Below are positions 44,111 to 53,944 of a stretch of DNA of 64,000 bases, in pieces. This stretch comes from Anabaena sp. PCC 7108 (GTDB lineage: Bacteria; Cyanobacteriota; Cyanobacteriia; Cyanobacteriales; Nostocaceae). The DNA lies in the NCBI RefSeq assembly GCF_000332135.1, contig NZ_KB235896.1, positions 5,153,356-5,217,355 of the forward strand, read 5' to 3'. The stretch's first letter is position 1. Each line of letters opens with the position of its first letter. Made by a program: the position numbers and the translations under genes. The notes under the pieces were generated by a model that had not been told where the DNA came from, ran no database searches, and saw nothing but the letters and a program-made list of their open reading frames with translations.

Positions 44111-45777
44111 TTGGATTTAGAGCGCTTGAGAGATAACAACATCTCCATTTGACTGGTAGATTGATCGGGACTATTCACAGTCACACCCAGACCACGAATA
44201 GAAGATAAGATACCAGTAGCTTCCGGAGGAAGGGGTTGACCTTGCGCGGCAATACGAGTGATTAAGGTAGTGGTGCTGTCCATATCTAGATAGAAATAAC
44301 CACCATTGGGTTTCTGTAAAGAACCAGTTACGGTTTTAAATGTATCGCTATTATCAAGGGCTTGACCTTTTTTGTCTGCTATTGCTTCACCAACCGGACC
44401 ACCAATAGCGAAAAATACGGTGTCTTGATCTAGCCACCCATGTGCCACTAAAGCGCCTTGTTGGGGTATTTGCCACTCTGTGATATTTTTACCACCTATG
44501 CTTTTTTGGGCAACGTTGAGAGATTGCTTTTTGGCTAAATCATCTAGTTTGGTGAAAGTTGCTTCGGCTGTTTTGCGATCGCTTGTATCAAATACAAAAG
44601 CCCCTCCAAAACCAACATTTGCTAACCAACCTTGATTAGATTTCACAGCACCCAAGGCAAATTCTCCGTTCATCCAACTAAAAATATCTTTATCTAAATC
44701 AATATTGGCAGATTGTTTTAGTTGTCCGCGAGCTTGTTCGACTCCTTGCTTAAATTCAGGATAATCTTTGGACTGTTCTACAAAAGTTTGCCAACTACGA
44801 TTAATATTCTGTCCAGTGACTAAAGCAAAAGTATCACTAGGAAATTGTCCAACTATATTAGCAGGAGTGGTTTGATACTGAAATTTGTTCAGTTGTGGAT
44901 CTAAATTTACTACTGTTTTTAATCGCAGTCCCCCATCATCAACACCAATACCTGCTACTACAGATTTTACTTGCTTAAGTTGCATTAAAGTCTGTGGAGG
45001 TAATGCTCTAGCTGGGGAATTTAATGCTGTTAATTGCTGTATAGTATTAGCGTAATCAGGCAGATAAATCTGAGCAAGGCTGTTTTTAACATCTACACCC
45101 TTAGTTAAAATGCTACTTACACCTTCTTTACTAGCAAAAGAAGATTCACCTTTATAAGTATCAATAGCTTTTTCTACAGCTTGTCTTTCTGGTGCTAAGA
45201 GTATGTAGCTATTATTTAAAACCACTGTATATGTTGATTTACCCTTGTTTTGAGTGGCAATAATTTTTTCACCTTTGTACTCTGATTCCTGAATTTGAAT
45301 GTTTTTCTGCCCCTTTAACTTGTTAGCAAAATTTAAAGCATTGAGTTTGTCTTTTATACCTACTACCAAGAGAATATTTGGCTCCTGAGGTGGTTGGACA
45401 GGTGGATTGGATTGACTAGGTGTAGGGGGACTTGGTGGTAACACAGCAATCATCACACCCCCTATCCAAGGTTGTATGTCTGTTTCATAGGAAATGTTAC
45501 TATCATTAAGTAGTCCTTTATTGATAGATCCTAAACTTTTTGTCAGCAATTGTTGTGCTTGTGGAGTGCCAAACTGCTGTAACTTCTGCCAAGATGGGGG
45601 ATCAGTATTGATATAAGTTGCCATTAAGGCATTAGATGGTACAACTTTAGCGCTACCCAGAGGACTGGAGGTATCTCCAAAAGGAGCTTTTAAATACATA
45701 TACGCAGCTAGACCACCTACCACGACTATAGCAGTACCAATAGCAGGAACTAAAAATTTTGATTTACTTTCAGGCAT
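44107..45777 (-). CDS. DUF3352 domain protein
   Basis: 556 residues. One N-terminal membrane segment (FLVPAIGTAIVVVGGLAAYMYL) anchors a large extracytoplasmic region of DUF3352 type, starting with SAKVVPSNALMATYINTDPP and ending in GYFYLDMDSTTTLITRIA. A Pro-rich loop occurs near residues 118-135. DUF3352 proteins are common in cyanobacteria and of unknown function. The gene is convergent with mscL, overlapping by 4 bp. Confidence 0.85.
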   Translation of the reverse strand: MPESKSKFLVPAIGTAIVVVGGLAAYMYLKAPFGDTSSPLGSAKVVPSNALMATYINTDPPSWQKLQQFGTPQAQQLLTKSLGSINKGLLNDSNISYETDIQPWIGGVMIAVLPPSPPTPSQSNPPVQPPQEPNILLVVGIKDKLNALNFANKLKGQKNIQIQESEYKGEKIIATQNKGKSTYTVVLNNSYILLAPERQAVEKAIDTYKGESSFASKEGVSSILTKGVDVKNSLAQIYLPDYANTIQQLTALNSPARALPPQTLMQLKQVKSVVAGIGVDDGGLRLKTVVNLDPQLNKFQYQTTPANIVGQFPSDTFALVTGQNINRSWQTFVEQSKDYPEFKQGVEQARGQLKQSANIDLDKDIFSWMNGEFALGAVKSNQGWLANVGFGGAFVFDTSDRKTAEATFTKLDDLAKKQSLNVAQKSIGGKNITEWQIPQQGALVAHGWLDQDTVFFAIGGPVGEAIADKKGQALDNSDTFKTVTGSLQKPNGGYFYLDMDSTTTLITRIAAQGQPLPPEATGILSSIRGLGVTVNSPDQSTSQMEMLLSLKRSKSN

Positions 45778-46127
45778 TGTTATTATCCTCTTGTGATCAA
45801 ATTATGATCAGGTATTTACAACAGTAATCGGCAGGTTTTTGGATTTTTATCACTAATTTCCACTAATTTAGTGGGTATTTACTGATAAAATTGGTATTTA
45901 TACACAATACTAATTTTTAGTGACTCTAAAAAAGACTTCACCAAAGTGAGGAGTGAATCCGCAAATGGTATTTTAGTTGATCTCAAAAAAATAATCAGAC
46001 TCTGAGCCACAAGTTCTTCTCAGCTAGAAGAATAATAGTATTTTTACTCAATGAAAATAGATCACAGTGTGGTATAAGAGACTCTTCGATGATGTAAAAC
46101 TGAAAAATATTCAGATGACATCAAGAT

Positions 46128-46271
46128 ATGGAGACTTGGGAGCAAAATGAGAAGATTGATTTTTATCATCCCATCCCCAAGGAAAATCCTGATCAACTAA
46201 TCAAGTTGATTGGGGATATGTTACGTGCAATCGCTATTTTTCTGAAAGTTTCAGGATTACAAGGTCAGTAA
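46128..46271 (+). CDS. Possible 47-aa small protein upstream of pepN
   Basis: An ATG ORF encoding METWEQNEKIDFYHPIPKEN and then an amphipathic helix (LIKLIGDMLRAIAIFLKVS). It ends 6 bp before the ATG of the M1 aminopeptidase and is in the same direction, so it could be a leader or cotranslated small protein. The ribosome binding site is weak. No homologue is known to me. Confidence 0.4.
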   Translation: METWEQNEKIDFYHPIPKENPDQLIKLIGDMLRAIAIFLKVSGLQGQ

Positions 46272-46277
46272 TAATCA

Positions 46278-48860
46278 ATGTTGCAGTCTTATTTTGATAC
46301 CGAGAATAACGGACATAAATCTTTTGAGCTACCAGGGGCTAAACCACACTACAACCCCGATAGACCCGGACAAGTAGAACATATTTTTCTAGACCTAAAT
46401 TTGGATATACCGCACCAAAGTTACTACGGTAATTGTAGCATTCGTCTATTGCCAATCCGCAATAATATTGAGCGGTTGACCTTGGATGCCGTAAACCTGA
46501 ATATCCAATCTGTACAGGTAGACGAAGTCATACAGAAGTTTGAATATGATGGAGAAAAGCTTTCTATTCAACTTTCTCAACCAACTCAGATCGGAAATAG
46601 ATTATTAATTGCGATCGCTTACTCGGTAGAAAAACCCCAACGGGGAATTTACTTTATTCAACCAGACAAATACTATCCACATAAACCTACCCAAGTCTGG
46701 ACTCAGGGAGAAGACGAAGACTCTCGGTATTGGTTTCCCTGCTTTGACTATCCAGGACAGCTATCAACTTCAGAAATCCGTGTCCGTGTTCCCAAGCACC
46801 TGATGGCAATTTCCAACGGTGAACTGATTGATACAGCGGTTGATGGTGAGGATAAAATTTACCATTGGTCACAGCAGCAAGTTCACCCTACTTACTTAAT
46901 GACATTAGCAGTAGGTAACTTTGCAGAAATTCGAGATGAGTGGCAAGGTAAACCTGTTACCTACTACGTTGAAAAAGAACGGGCAGCAGATGCTAAACGT
47001 AGTATGGGTAAAACTCCCCGCATGATAGAATTTTTGAGCGAAAAGTATGGTTATCCCTATGCTTTCCCCAAATACGCCCAAGTTTGCGTAGAAGACTTCA
47101 TTTTTGGAGGAATGGAAAACACCTCGACTACCTTGTTAACTGACCGATGTTTACTAGATGAACGTGCAGTATTAGATAACCGCAACACAGAAAGTTTAGT
47201 TGTCCATGAATTAGCGCATCAATGGTTTGGGGATTTAGTCGTAATTAAACACTGGTCTCATGCTTGGATTAAAGAAGGAATGGCTTCTTATTCTGAAGTA
47301 ATGTGGACAGAACATGAATATGGCGAGCAGGATGCAGCATATTATCGTTTATTAGAAGCACGTAGTTATTTAAGCGAAGACAGCAGCCGCTACCGTCGGC
47401 CAATGGTCACTCATATTTACCGAGAAGCCATCGAACTTTATGATCGGCATATCTATGAAAAAGGATCTTGTGTTTATCACATGATTCGCACGGAATTGGG
47501 AGATGACTTGTTTTGGCAAGCTATTCAAGTATTTGTCCAAGATAATGCTCATAAAACTGTAGAAACCGTAGACTTACTCAGGTCGATTGAAAAAGCAACT
47601 GGACATAATCTCACTTTCCTTTTTGATCAATATGTTTATCGTGGTGGTCATCCCGACTTTAAAGTTGCTTACTCTTGGGATGGAGATGCTAATTTAGCTA
47701 AAGTAACAGTTACTCAAACCCAAGCTACTGTAGACGATAAAGAATTGTTTGACCTCAGAATACCTATCGGTTTTGGTTATATTCAGGCAAACTCAGCATT
47801 GAAAACTTTCACCGTACGCGTGAATGAACGAGAACAGAGTTTCTATTTTCCACTAACTGAAAAGCCAGATTTTATCAGCTTTGATGTGGGGAATAATTAC
47901 CTGAAAACTGTGGCTTTAGAATATCCAGTCCCAGAATTAAAAGCACAGTTAGAATTTGATCCTCATCCTGTTTCTCGCATCTATGCAGCAGCAGCTTTGG
48001 CTAAAAAAGGTGCATTAGAAGCGACTAAAGCACTATCAGCAGCTTTGCAAAATGATCCCTTTTGGGGTGTGCGTGTGGAAGTAGCTAAACAATTAGCAGA
48101 AATTAAATTAGATCAAGCATTTGATGGCTTAGTTGCTGGTTTACAAGATCAAAGTCCTTATGTACGACGTGCTGTGGTGCAGTCTTTATCTGATATTAAA
48201 ACCCATGCTAGTTATAAAGCTGTTAAAGGTTTTGTTCAGGATGGTGATCCCAGTTACTATGTAGAAGCTGCTGCTTGTCGGACAATAGGAGCAATAGCTG
48301 CTGCTAACTTGGAAGATAAACCTCATGAAGAAAAAATCATCAAGTTGCTGAAAACCGTTTTAGAAGAAAAAGCAGGTTGGAATGAAGTTGTCCGCAGTGG
48401 GGCAATTGCTGGTTTAGCAGAATTTAAAACTTCAGAAGCTGCTTTGAACTTATTGATTGAATATACTAAACTTGGTATTTCTCAACCGTTACGTTTAACG
48501 ACAATTCGCAATTTAGGCAAAATTTCTGTTGGTCAAACTCCTACTAATATAGAACGGATTTTAGATCGATTATCAGAAATAGCTAGAGAGACTTTCTTTT
48601 TAACCCAAATGGCAGTAGTATCTGCATTGGGACAAATGGAAACCCCGAAAGCAATGAGCATTTTACAGTCTTTAGCTAATCAAACGGCAGATGGAAGAGT
48701 GCGTCGTTATGCGGAAGAAGAAGTGACCAAAGTCCAAAAGAATATTGGCCCTGAAAAAAGCTTGCTTCAAATGCGCGAAGAACTCAACAAAATTCAACAA
48801 CAAAATCAGGAACTAAAAAGCCGCTTAGAAACTTTGGAAGCAAAATCAAAGCAGAGTTAA
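46278..48860 (+). CDS. pepN: M1 family aminopeptidase with HEAT-like C-terminus
   Basis: 860 residues. Zinc aminopeptidase that trims N-terminal residues from peptides, probably cytoplasmic. The exopeptidase motif GGMENTSTT and zinc motif HELAHQW (His310, Glu311, His314) with the distal Glu in KEGMASYSE are present. Residues about 560-820 are HEAT/armadillo-like helical repeats (for example LQDQSPYVRRAVVQSLSDI), and the end (about 830-855) is a predicted coiled coil. The gene symbol follows the M1 family in general. Confidence 0.9.
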   Translation: MLQSYFDTENNGHKSFELPGAKPHYNPDRPGQVEHIFLDLNLDIPHQSYYGNCSIRLLPIRNNIERLTLDAVNLNIQSVQVDEVIQKFEYDGEKLSIQLSQPTQIGNRLLIAIAYSVEKPQRGIYFIQPDKYYPHKPTQVWTQGEDEDSRYWFPCFDYPGQLSTSEIRVRVPKHLMAISNGELIDTAVDGEDKIYHWSQQQVHPTYLMTLAVGNFAEIRDEWQGKPVTYYVEKERAADAKRSMGKTPRMIEFLSEKYGYPYAFPKYAQVCVEDFIFGGMENTSTTLLTDRCLLDERAVLDNRNTESLVVHELAHQWFGDLVVIKHWSHAWIKEGMASYSEVMWTEHEYGEQDAAYYRLLEARSYLSEDSSRYRRPMVTHIYREAIELYDRHIYEKGSCVYHMIRTELGDDLFWQAIQVFVQDNAHKTVETVDLLRSIEKATGHNLTFLFDQYVYRGGHPDFKVAYSWDGDANLAKVTVTQTQATVDDKELFDLRIPIGFGYIQANSALKTFTVRVNEREQSFYFPLTEKPDFISFDVGNNYLKTVALEYPVPELKAQLEFDPHPVSRIYAAAALAKKGALEATKALSAALQNDPFWGVRVEVAKQLAEIKLDQAFDGLVAGLQDQSPYVRRAVVQSLSDIKTHASYKAVKGFVQDGDPSYYVEAAACRTIGAIAAANLEDKPHEEKIIKLLKTVLEEKAGWNEVVRSGAIAGLAEFKTSEAALNLLIEYTKLGISQPLRLTTIRNLGKISVGQTPTNIERILDRLSEIARETFFLTQMAVVSALGQMETPKAMSILQSLANQTADGRVRRYAEEEVTKVQKNIGPEKSLLQMREELNKIQQQNQELKSRLETLEAKSKQS

Positions 48861-48874
48861 TTAAAAGTGTTTAA

Positions 48875-48912
48875 ATTTTAGATTTTGGATTTAATTATTC
48901 AAAATCTAAAAT
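48875..48912 (+). terminator. Long stem-loop after pepN
   Basis: Arms ATTTTAGATTTTG (48875-48887) and CAAAATCTAAAAT (48900-48912) pair perfectly over 13 bp. Located 15 bp after the pepN stop codon. AT-rich and without a T-run, so a weak terminator or transcript stabiliser. The same TTAGATTTTGG motif recurs in an inverted pair before dnaB. Confidence 0.5.
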
Positions 48913-49555
48913 CTGAAAAGGTTTCATAATAATTAGTTCCTATATGGAAAGGCAAAGCCTAAAACTATTATTATTAATTAGCAATGAATACACACCGATG
49001 CTTACCTTGATGCTCATCATTCAGGTAAGCCAAACAAGTCTGTTTTGACTACGTATTATTTTATTAAGTTCAGTATTGATAGACACAATTTTTACGAAAT
49101 GTATATTTCTAACTGTAGAGTATAAAACTTTTATGATAGGCTTTTGCAATAATTTCCAGACAGTGTACTTACTGAATTTTAAGTAAAAATATTTACACAT
49201 ATAACTAGTTAGTATTTATTGTTTTATGAAGAATAATTAAAAAAATATAAAATGCTCCAAATATTAGATAAATGTTTGTACTTTTATAAAGTATAATTAA
49301 CGAAAAGATAAACAAATCTAGGCAGATGGGATATTTTTAGTCTGCCTCATAATAGTTCCTAGAAATAGGCCAAGCTTATATTCTTTCTTGTAACTAAAAC
49401 CGAAAGAAGCTCCACACTTTACCGGAAATGGTAGATGAGGGGATAAGTTTATAATGGGGCTGGATGCTATCTGCTGTAGAGGTAAAAAAGTTAACACTAT
49501 GCTACATAGCAATTAGTGTTAGCAGTAGTCAAATCAAAACCTACCACTATCCTTG
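48913..49555. other. 640-bp intergenic before UbiB-family gene
   Basis: Very AT-rich, with no ORF of protein-like composition that has a ribosome binding site. The minus-strand ORF near 49318-49512 has no such support. The stretch should contain the promoter of the UbiB-like gene; no clear regulatory motif was found. Confidence 0.45.
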
Positions 49556-51352
49556 ATGAGCAAGCAGCTTGTGATTCAGGAGACAAACAATAGTGTAAAT
49601 TTCCTAGTTGGAGAGGCAAATAAAGGCGTGGGTCAGTATCAACCTGCTCAACTAAAGCAGTATAATCAAGAAGCGATCGCTCGTTACTACAGTTACCGTC
49701 CCTGGTTAGCTTGGGGCAGACTCCTGAGAATCATCCTCTCTTTTTTAGGCTTTATACTCAGTCTTAAGTGGGATGAATGGCAAAATCAAGTTGAGCAGAA
49801 CAAGGGTAAACGAGCTACCCAGTTGCGAGAACTGCTCACCAACCTTGGACCCACTTTTATTAAAGTTGGTCAAGCCCTTTCCACCAGACCTGACTTAATC
49901 CGCAAAGATTTTTTAGCAGAACTGGTTAAGTTGCAAGATCAGTTACCACCTTTCGATAATGACTTGGCTTACCAAATTATTGAAAGTGAACTAGACCGAC
50001 CCATTCAAGAAGTATTCAGTGAACTCTCACCCCAACCTGTAGCAGCAGCTAGTTTAGGCCAAGTCTACAGAGGCCGTTTAATTAGTGGTGAAGAAGTAGC
50101 AGTGAAGGTACAACGCCCTAACTTACGTCCAATTATTACACGGGACTTGTACCTCATGCGCTGGGCTGCTGGCTGGTTGACACCTTGGCTACCTCTTAAT
50201 CTTGGTCACGACCTGACACTAATTGTAGACGAGTTCGGAACCAAGTTATTTGAAGAAGTCGATTACATCAATGAAGGTCGAAATGCAGAAAAATTTGCTA
50301 GTAATTTCCGCGATGACCCCCAAGTTAAAATTCCTTGTATTTATTGGCGTTACACTAATACTTGTGTTTTAACTCTGGAATGGATTAACGGCTTTAAACT
50401 AACAGATACCCAAAGCATTCGTGCAGTAGGTTTAGATCCAGAAACAATTATCCAAATCGGTGTTACCTCTGGATTACAGCAATTGTTAGAACATGGTTTT
50501 TTCCATGCAGATCCTCATCCAGGTAATTTGTTTGCTCTGCCCGATGGTAGGATGGCTTACGTTGACTTTGGCATGATGGATCAGTTGGAGGAAACTACCA
50601 AAGAAACACTGGTAGATGCCTTAGTACATCTTGTAAACAAAGATTACACCGACTTAGCTGAAGACTTTGTCAAACTGGGATTTCTGGCTCCAGATACAAA
50701 TATTTGCCCAATTGTTCCAGCATTAGAAGCTGTGCTGGGAAATGCTATTGGCAAAAATGTCAAGGATTTTAACTTCAAAACTATTACTGATGAATTCTCG
50801 GAATTGATGTATGAATATCCTTTCCGAGTACCTGCCAAATTTGCTTTAATTATTCGTTCCTTGGTGACACAGGAAGGTATAGCTCTCAGCCTCAATCCAA
50901 ATTTTAAAATTGTTGAAGTAGGTTATCCATACATAGCAAGACGGTTGCTAACTGGGGAATCTCCTGCATTGAGACGGCGGTTACTCAATGTATTGTTTAA
51001 AGATGGTAAATTTCAATGGCAGCGGTTAGAAAATTTAATTTCCATTGCTCGCACTGATGAAGAATTTGATGTCTTACCGACAGCAAAAATGGGGTTACAA
51101 TTTCTACTATCTGAAGAAGGTAGATTTCTCCGTCGTCAGTTAGTTCTTGCTCTCACTGAAGATGACCGTTTACACACAGAAGAAATACAAAGGCTGTGGA
51201 ATTTAGTCAAGGACGACTTACCTCCAAATCGTTTACTAGATGTGGCTATAGGTATTTTGACAGAGTTATCTAAAGAAGGCATTGCTGCTATTTTGCCAAA
51301 TTCTAAAACCTTTGCTGCCTTTACTATCCACCACTCACCAAGTAAAAATTAA
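49556..51352 (+). CDS. UbiB/ABC1-family atypical kinase
   Basis: About 598 residues. Family motifs: KVGQALSTRPDLIRKDFLAE (KxGQ), AAASLGQVYRG (Ala-rich nucleotide loop), EEVDYINEGRNAEKF, HADPHPGNLF and VDFGMMD. ABC1 kinases/ATPases support ubiquinone or plastoquinone and tocopherol metabolism at membranes; cyanobacteria have several. The C-terminal 100 residues are helical with no membrane segment that stands out. The frame opens one codon earlier at TTG 49553; I use ATG 49556. Confidence 0.9.
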   Translation: MSKQLVIQETNNSVNFLVGEANKGVGQYQPAQLKQYNQEAIARYYSYRPWLAWGRLLRIILSFLGFILSLKWDEWQNQVEQNKGKRATQLRELLTNLGPTFIKVGQALSTRPDLIRKDFLAELVKLQDQLPPFDNDLAYQIIESELDRPIQEVFSELSPQPVAAASLGQVYRGRLISGEEVAVKVQRPNLRPIITRDLYLMRWAAGWLTPWLPLNLGHDLTLIVDEFGTKLFEEVDYINEGRNAEKFASNFRDDPQVKIPCIYWRYTNTCVLTLEWINGFKLTDTQSIRAVGLDPETIIQIGVTSGLQQLLEHGFFHADPHPGNLFALPDGRMAYVDFGMMDQLEETTKETLVDALVHLVNKDYTDLAEDFVKLGFLAPDTNICPIVPALEAVLGNAIGKNVKDFNFKTITDEFSELMYEYPFRVPAKFALIIRSLVTQEGIALSLNPNFKIVEVGYPYIARRLLTGESPALRRRLLNVLFKDGKFQWQRLENLISIARTDEEFDVLPTAKMGLQFLLSEEGRFLRRQLVLALTEDDRLHTEEIQRLWNLVKDDLPPNRLLDVAIGILTELSKEGIAAILPNSKTFAAFTIHHSPSKN

Positions 51353-51375
51353 TTTAATAACAATTAGGAGTTTTC

Positions 51376-51750
51376 ATGTACTATTACCCTTTACAACCGC
51401 CATATTTTTTACTGTTGGTTGGATTTCTCACAGCATTAACTTCTGGTTTAGCATTATCGGGAACTTTAAAAGTAATTGTGCAGAAATGGCCAAGTGTTCC
51501 CCAAGAAAGTGTGAAATCTTCTTCTTCTTTAAAACAATTATTTATACCATTCATTGGCATCACTGGAGGCACTTGTTTATTTATGTCTTCTGGGTTAGAA
51601 ATCTTTGGCTTTCCATCTCCTTTGGCTTTAGGTGTGGGTTTACCTCTGAGTTTGCTAACTTGTTTGTTGGTTTGGTTCCAATTGGGAAGTTTACTAGATT
51701 TTGCTAAAAGTCGGGGAATGCAATCTCTAGATTTAGATTCTTGGTCTTAG
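51376..51750 (+). CDS. Small membrane protein, 124 aa
   Basis: ATG 51376 has a strong site (AATTAGGAGTTTTC) upstream and follows the UbiB-like gene by 23 bp, so a shared transcript is likely. Three hydrophobic segments are visible: YFLLLVGFLTALTSGLALSG, IPFIGITGGTCLFMSSGLEI and LALGVGLPLSLLTCLLVWF. Family not recognised. A function connected with the UbiB-like kinase is only suggested by position. Confidence 0.7.
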   Translation: MYYYPLQPPYFLLLVGFLTALTSGLALSGTLKVIVQKWPSVPQESVKSSSSLKQLFIPFIGITGGTCLFMSSGLEIFGFPSPLALGVGLPLSLLTCLLVWFQLGSLLDFAKSRGMQSLDLDSWS

Positions 51751-51861
51751 AGTCTTTAGAGTCTCAGCTACAAAAACAGAACCTATCTGCGCTGTTTTTA
51801 AATCCTTAGTTTTTCACTTACTTATACCAATTCTATGTAAAGCTGCGCCAAATTTATTTCC

Positions 51862-51887
51862 TAGAGACGTTCCATGGAATGTCTCTA
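51862..51887. repeat. 26-bp near-perfect palindrome
   Basis: TAGAGACG-TTCC-ATGGAAT-GTCTCTA is self-complementary apart from one pair. It is of the type of short palindromes scattered in cyanobacterial genomes and lies between convergent gene ends, close to another copy-like sequence (TACCAATTCTATGTAAAGCTGC) also found near 22694. Confidence 0.7.
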
Positions 51888-51955
51888 CAACAAAGGATAA
51901 ATTGCATCTTCATAAAAAAACGGTATTATTTCATTTTCTATTTTGAAAACGATTG

Positions 51956-52004
51956 ACCACATATGCACATAGCAAATCTATTTTAATTGCATATGTGGTT
52001 TTTT
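51956..52004 (+). terminator. Terminator with 12-bp perfect stem
   Basis: Arms ACCACATATGCA (51956-51967) and TGCATATGTGGT (51988-51999) are followed by five to six T residues. On the plus strand it would end transcripts from the UbiB/small membrane protein side. It lies at the 3' end of the converging glycosyltransferase operon and may act in both directions. Confidence 0.65.
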
Positions 52005-53032
52005 CATTGAGTAATTTTATCCTTGAAGTTACTATATTTTAGCTTCAATCTATTAAATTTTTTCTGTAAAAACTTTGAACCATTGCGCTGTAACTGGACA
52101 AAAGGACTGGGACGGTTAAAAGATTGAGGACGTTGTTCTGGTGATTTTAAATATCGATAGTGTAAAAATACATCACGGTAAGCAATATTGACATCTTCTC
52201 CAGTACATAGCTGAGTAAATGCTGAGGAAGATACACTCATATAATGAAGATATGTAATTGGTTGTCCTTGGTCATATAAGATATTATCTACAACATTAAA
52301 TTGAGAAGACCAATGACAGCCTGTTGCTTCATCATGACAGGCATAGTTATAGTAAGAAATACCACTACGTAAAACCAAATAGTTGATAACTGTTTGATCA
52401 GAATCACCCCAAGCTAGTACATCAGATTCTCCCGATTCCAATTTATCTAATAATTGGTTTAAAGTAACTTGATCAAAAATACTTTTCTTAGATGCAAACC
52501 AACCAGAACAAAAAATATCATTTCTGATACTCTGTCGTTGGAAAGTTTCTTGGAGTTTTTCTTCAGACCATTCAAAAATATAGGTCAATTTTGATTTATA
52601 TTGAAAGTCATTTGTAATCCAATCATACCTATCTAATTTCTCATACACATCATCTAATGGTTTCATCAACAGAGTATCTGCATCAAAGAAGATAAACTTG
52701 TCAAAAGCACCATCTAAACAACAAAGTTTGCGATGTCTTTCTATACGAAAATTATCTGACAAACCACGTTCTCTCCAGAGCTTTAAAGCTCTAGGATGTG
52801 ATTTCCAGATACGAGTCCCAATTCCTTCCCAACGAGCAAGGGAAGCAGAATCATCAAATAAGGTAACATTATCTCTAGTAGCAATCTCTGCTTTTACCTG
52901 ATCTAATCTATCATCATAGGGAATAACACAAACAGGAATTTCTCTGCCAGCATTAGCTTCAATACTGTTAAGTAAAGCCACTAATTGGTCATAAACCACA
53001 TCATTAGCTAAGGTGTAAATACCGTTAACCAT
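52004..53032 (-). CDS. GT-A-like glycosyltransferase, paralogue 1 of 3
   Basis: About 342 residues from MVNGIYTLANDVVYDQLVAL, with AGGAG 13 bp upstream; the frame runs on to TTG 53047. A GT-A-type nucleotide-sugar fold is suggested by the DxD motif in FIFFDADTLLMKPL and the pattern of strands. The C-terminus (about 310-340) is basic. It is the last gene of the glycan cluster and closely resembles the genes at 53050 and 53945. The sugar and acceptor are unknown. Confidence 0.75.
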   Translation of the reverse strand: MVNGIYTLANDVVYDQLVALLNSIEANAGREIPVCVIPYDDRLDQVKAEIATRDNVTLFDDSASLARWEGIGTRIWKSHPRALKLWRERGLSDNFRIERHRKLCCLDGAFDKFIFFDADTLLMKPLDDVYEKLDRYDWITNDFQYKSKLTYIFEWSEEKLQETFQRQSIRNDIFCSGWFASKKSIFDQVTLNQLLDKLESGESDVLAWGDSDQTVINYLVLRSGISYYNYACHDEATGCHWSSQFNVVDNILYDQGQPITYLHYMSVSSSAFTQLCTGEDVNIAYRDVFLHYRYLKSPEQRPQSFNRPSPFVQLQRNGSKFLQKKFNRLKLKYSNFKDKITQ

Positions 53033-53049
53033 ATAAATACTCCTCAATA

Positions 53050-53940
53050 TTAAATTCGGTTAGTAATAAAAGGAAATAAGCGACGAGTGAGTTTAGGGAT
53101 AAAAGCTAATTTACCCTCATGTAGATAACGATAATGTCGCCATAACTGCCAATAAGGACTACCAGGTTTCATTTTTATACCTGCCCAATGCAAATATTTT
53201 AATCGTTTCCCTTGATCATAAAGGATATAATCTTGTTCTTGAAAATTGCGAGAACCGCCCCAACTACCAGGTCCACCACCAGGAATTTTGACGAGATTAC
53301 CACGTTTGGCAATTAACTTAAGAATAAGATAATTTAAAACAGGTTGGTCTGTGACTCCTTCAGAAAAATCAAAGTATTCACGATGTGTAGCACATTCTCG
53401 CAAAGTTTCATCCATTTGTTCATAGCTAATAACACCTTTTTTTGAACCCCAGAAGCCACTATTGAAAACATCTTCTAGTTGAATGTCTGTAAAAATTTGC
53501 TGCTCTTTTACAAGAGGAGAAAAAATATTTCTAAGTTTGTCATTAGCATGATGATAATCACAACAGAAGAAATCTAACTCAGCAAGTTTGTCTAAGTCGT
53601 TGGATATTTTTTCAAAGACGACAATATCCGTATCAATATAAATAAATTCATCTAGGGGTCCAAACCATGCCACCAATTTCCGCATTTTATTGGGTAAAGC
53701 TAGGAAGTCTCGATCAAAAATTTCACCTATACGTTGTGTAAATTTGTCAATTAATTCTAAGTCAGGGAAAATTTTGACATTGTGTAACGTAGCCAATGTA
53801 TCAGCTACTTTATGGTATTTATCATTAAAAGGAATGAGATAAACTGTGACTTCCTGGTCATATTGACGAATACTATTGAGTAAGGCAATAGCATTTTCAA
53901 TTACGTGGTCGTTAGCAACAATATAAATTCCCCGACTCAT
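53050..53940 (-). CDS. GT-A-like glycosyltransferase, paralogue 2 of 3
   Basis: 296 residues starting MSRGIYIVANDHVIENAIAL. DxD-type motif in FIYIDTDIVVFEKI; later FNSGFWGSKKGV and YDQGKRLKYLHWAG match the other two paralogues at the same places. It is the most divergent of the three and slightly shorter. Spacing to the next gene is only 17 bp, so cotranscription is likely. Confidence 0.75.
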   Translation of the reverse strand: MSRGIYIVANDHVIENAIALLNSIRQYDQEVTVYLIPFNDKYHKVADTLATLHNVKIFPDLELIDKFTQRIGEIFDRDFLALPNKMRKLVAWFGPLDEFIYIDTDIVVFEKISNDLDKLAELDFFCCDYHHANDKLRNIFSPLVKEQQIFTDIQLEDVFNSGFWGSKKGVISYEQMDETLRECATHREYFDFSEGVTDQPVLNYLILKLIAKRGNLVKIPGGGPGSWGGSRNFQEQDYILYDQGKRLKYLHWAGIKMKPGSPYWQLWRHYRYLHEGKLAFIPKLTRRLFPFITNRI

Positions 53941-53944
53941 ATAG

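Noticed and set aside
49318-49512. Minus-strand ORF of 64 residues before the UbiB-like gene
   Set aside because: No ribosome binding site, low-complexity composition and position in a promoter region.
51282-51707. Plus-strand ORF of 141 residues overlapping the UbiB-like gene end
   Set aside because: It is frame-shifted relative to the UbiB and 124-aa protein genes, which both have better starts and composition.
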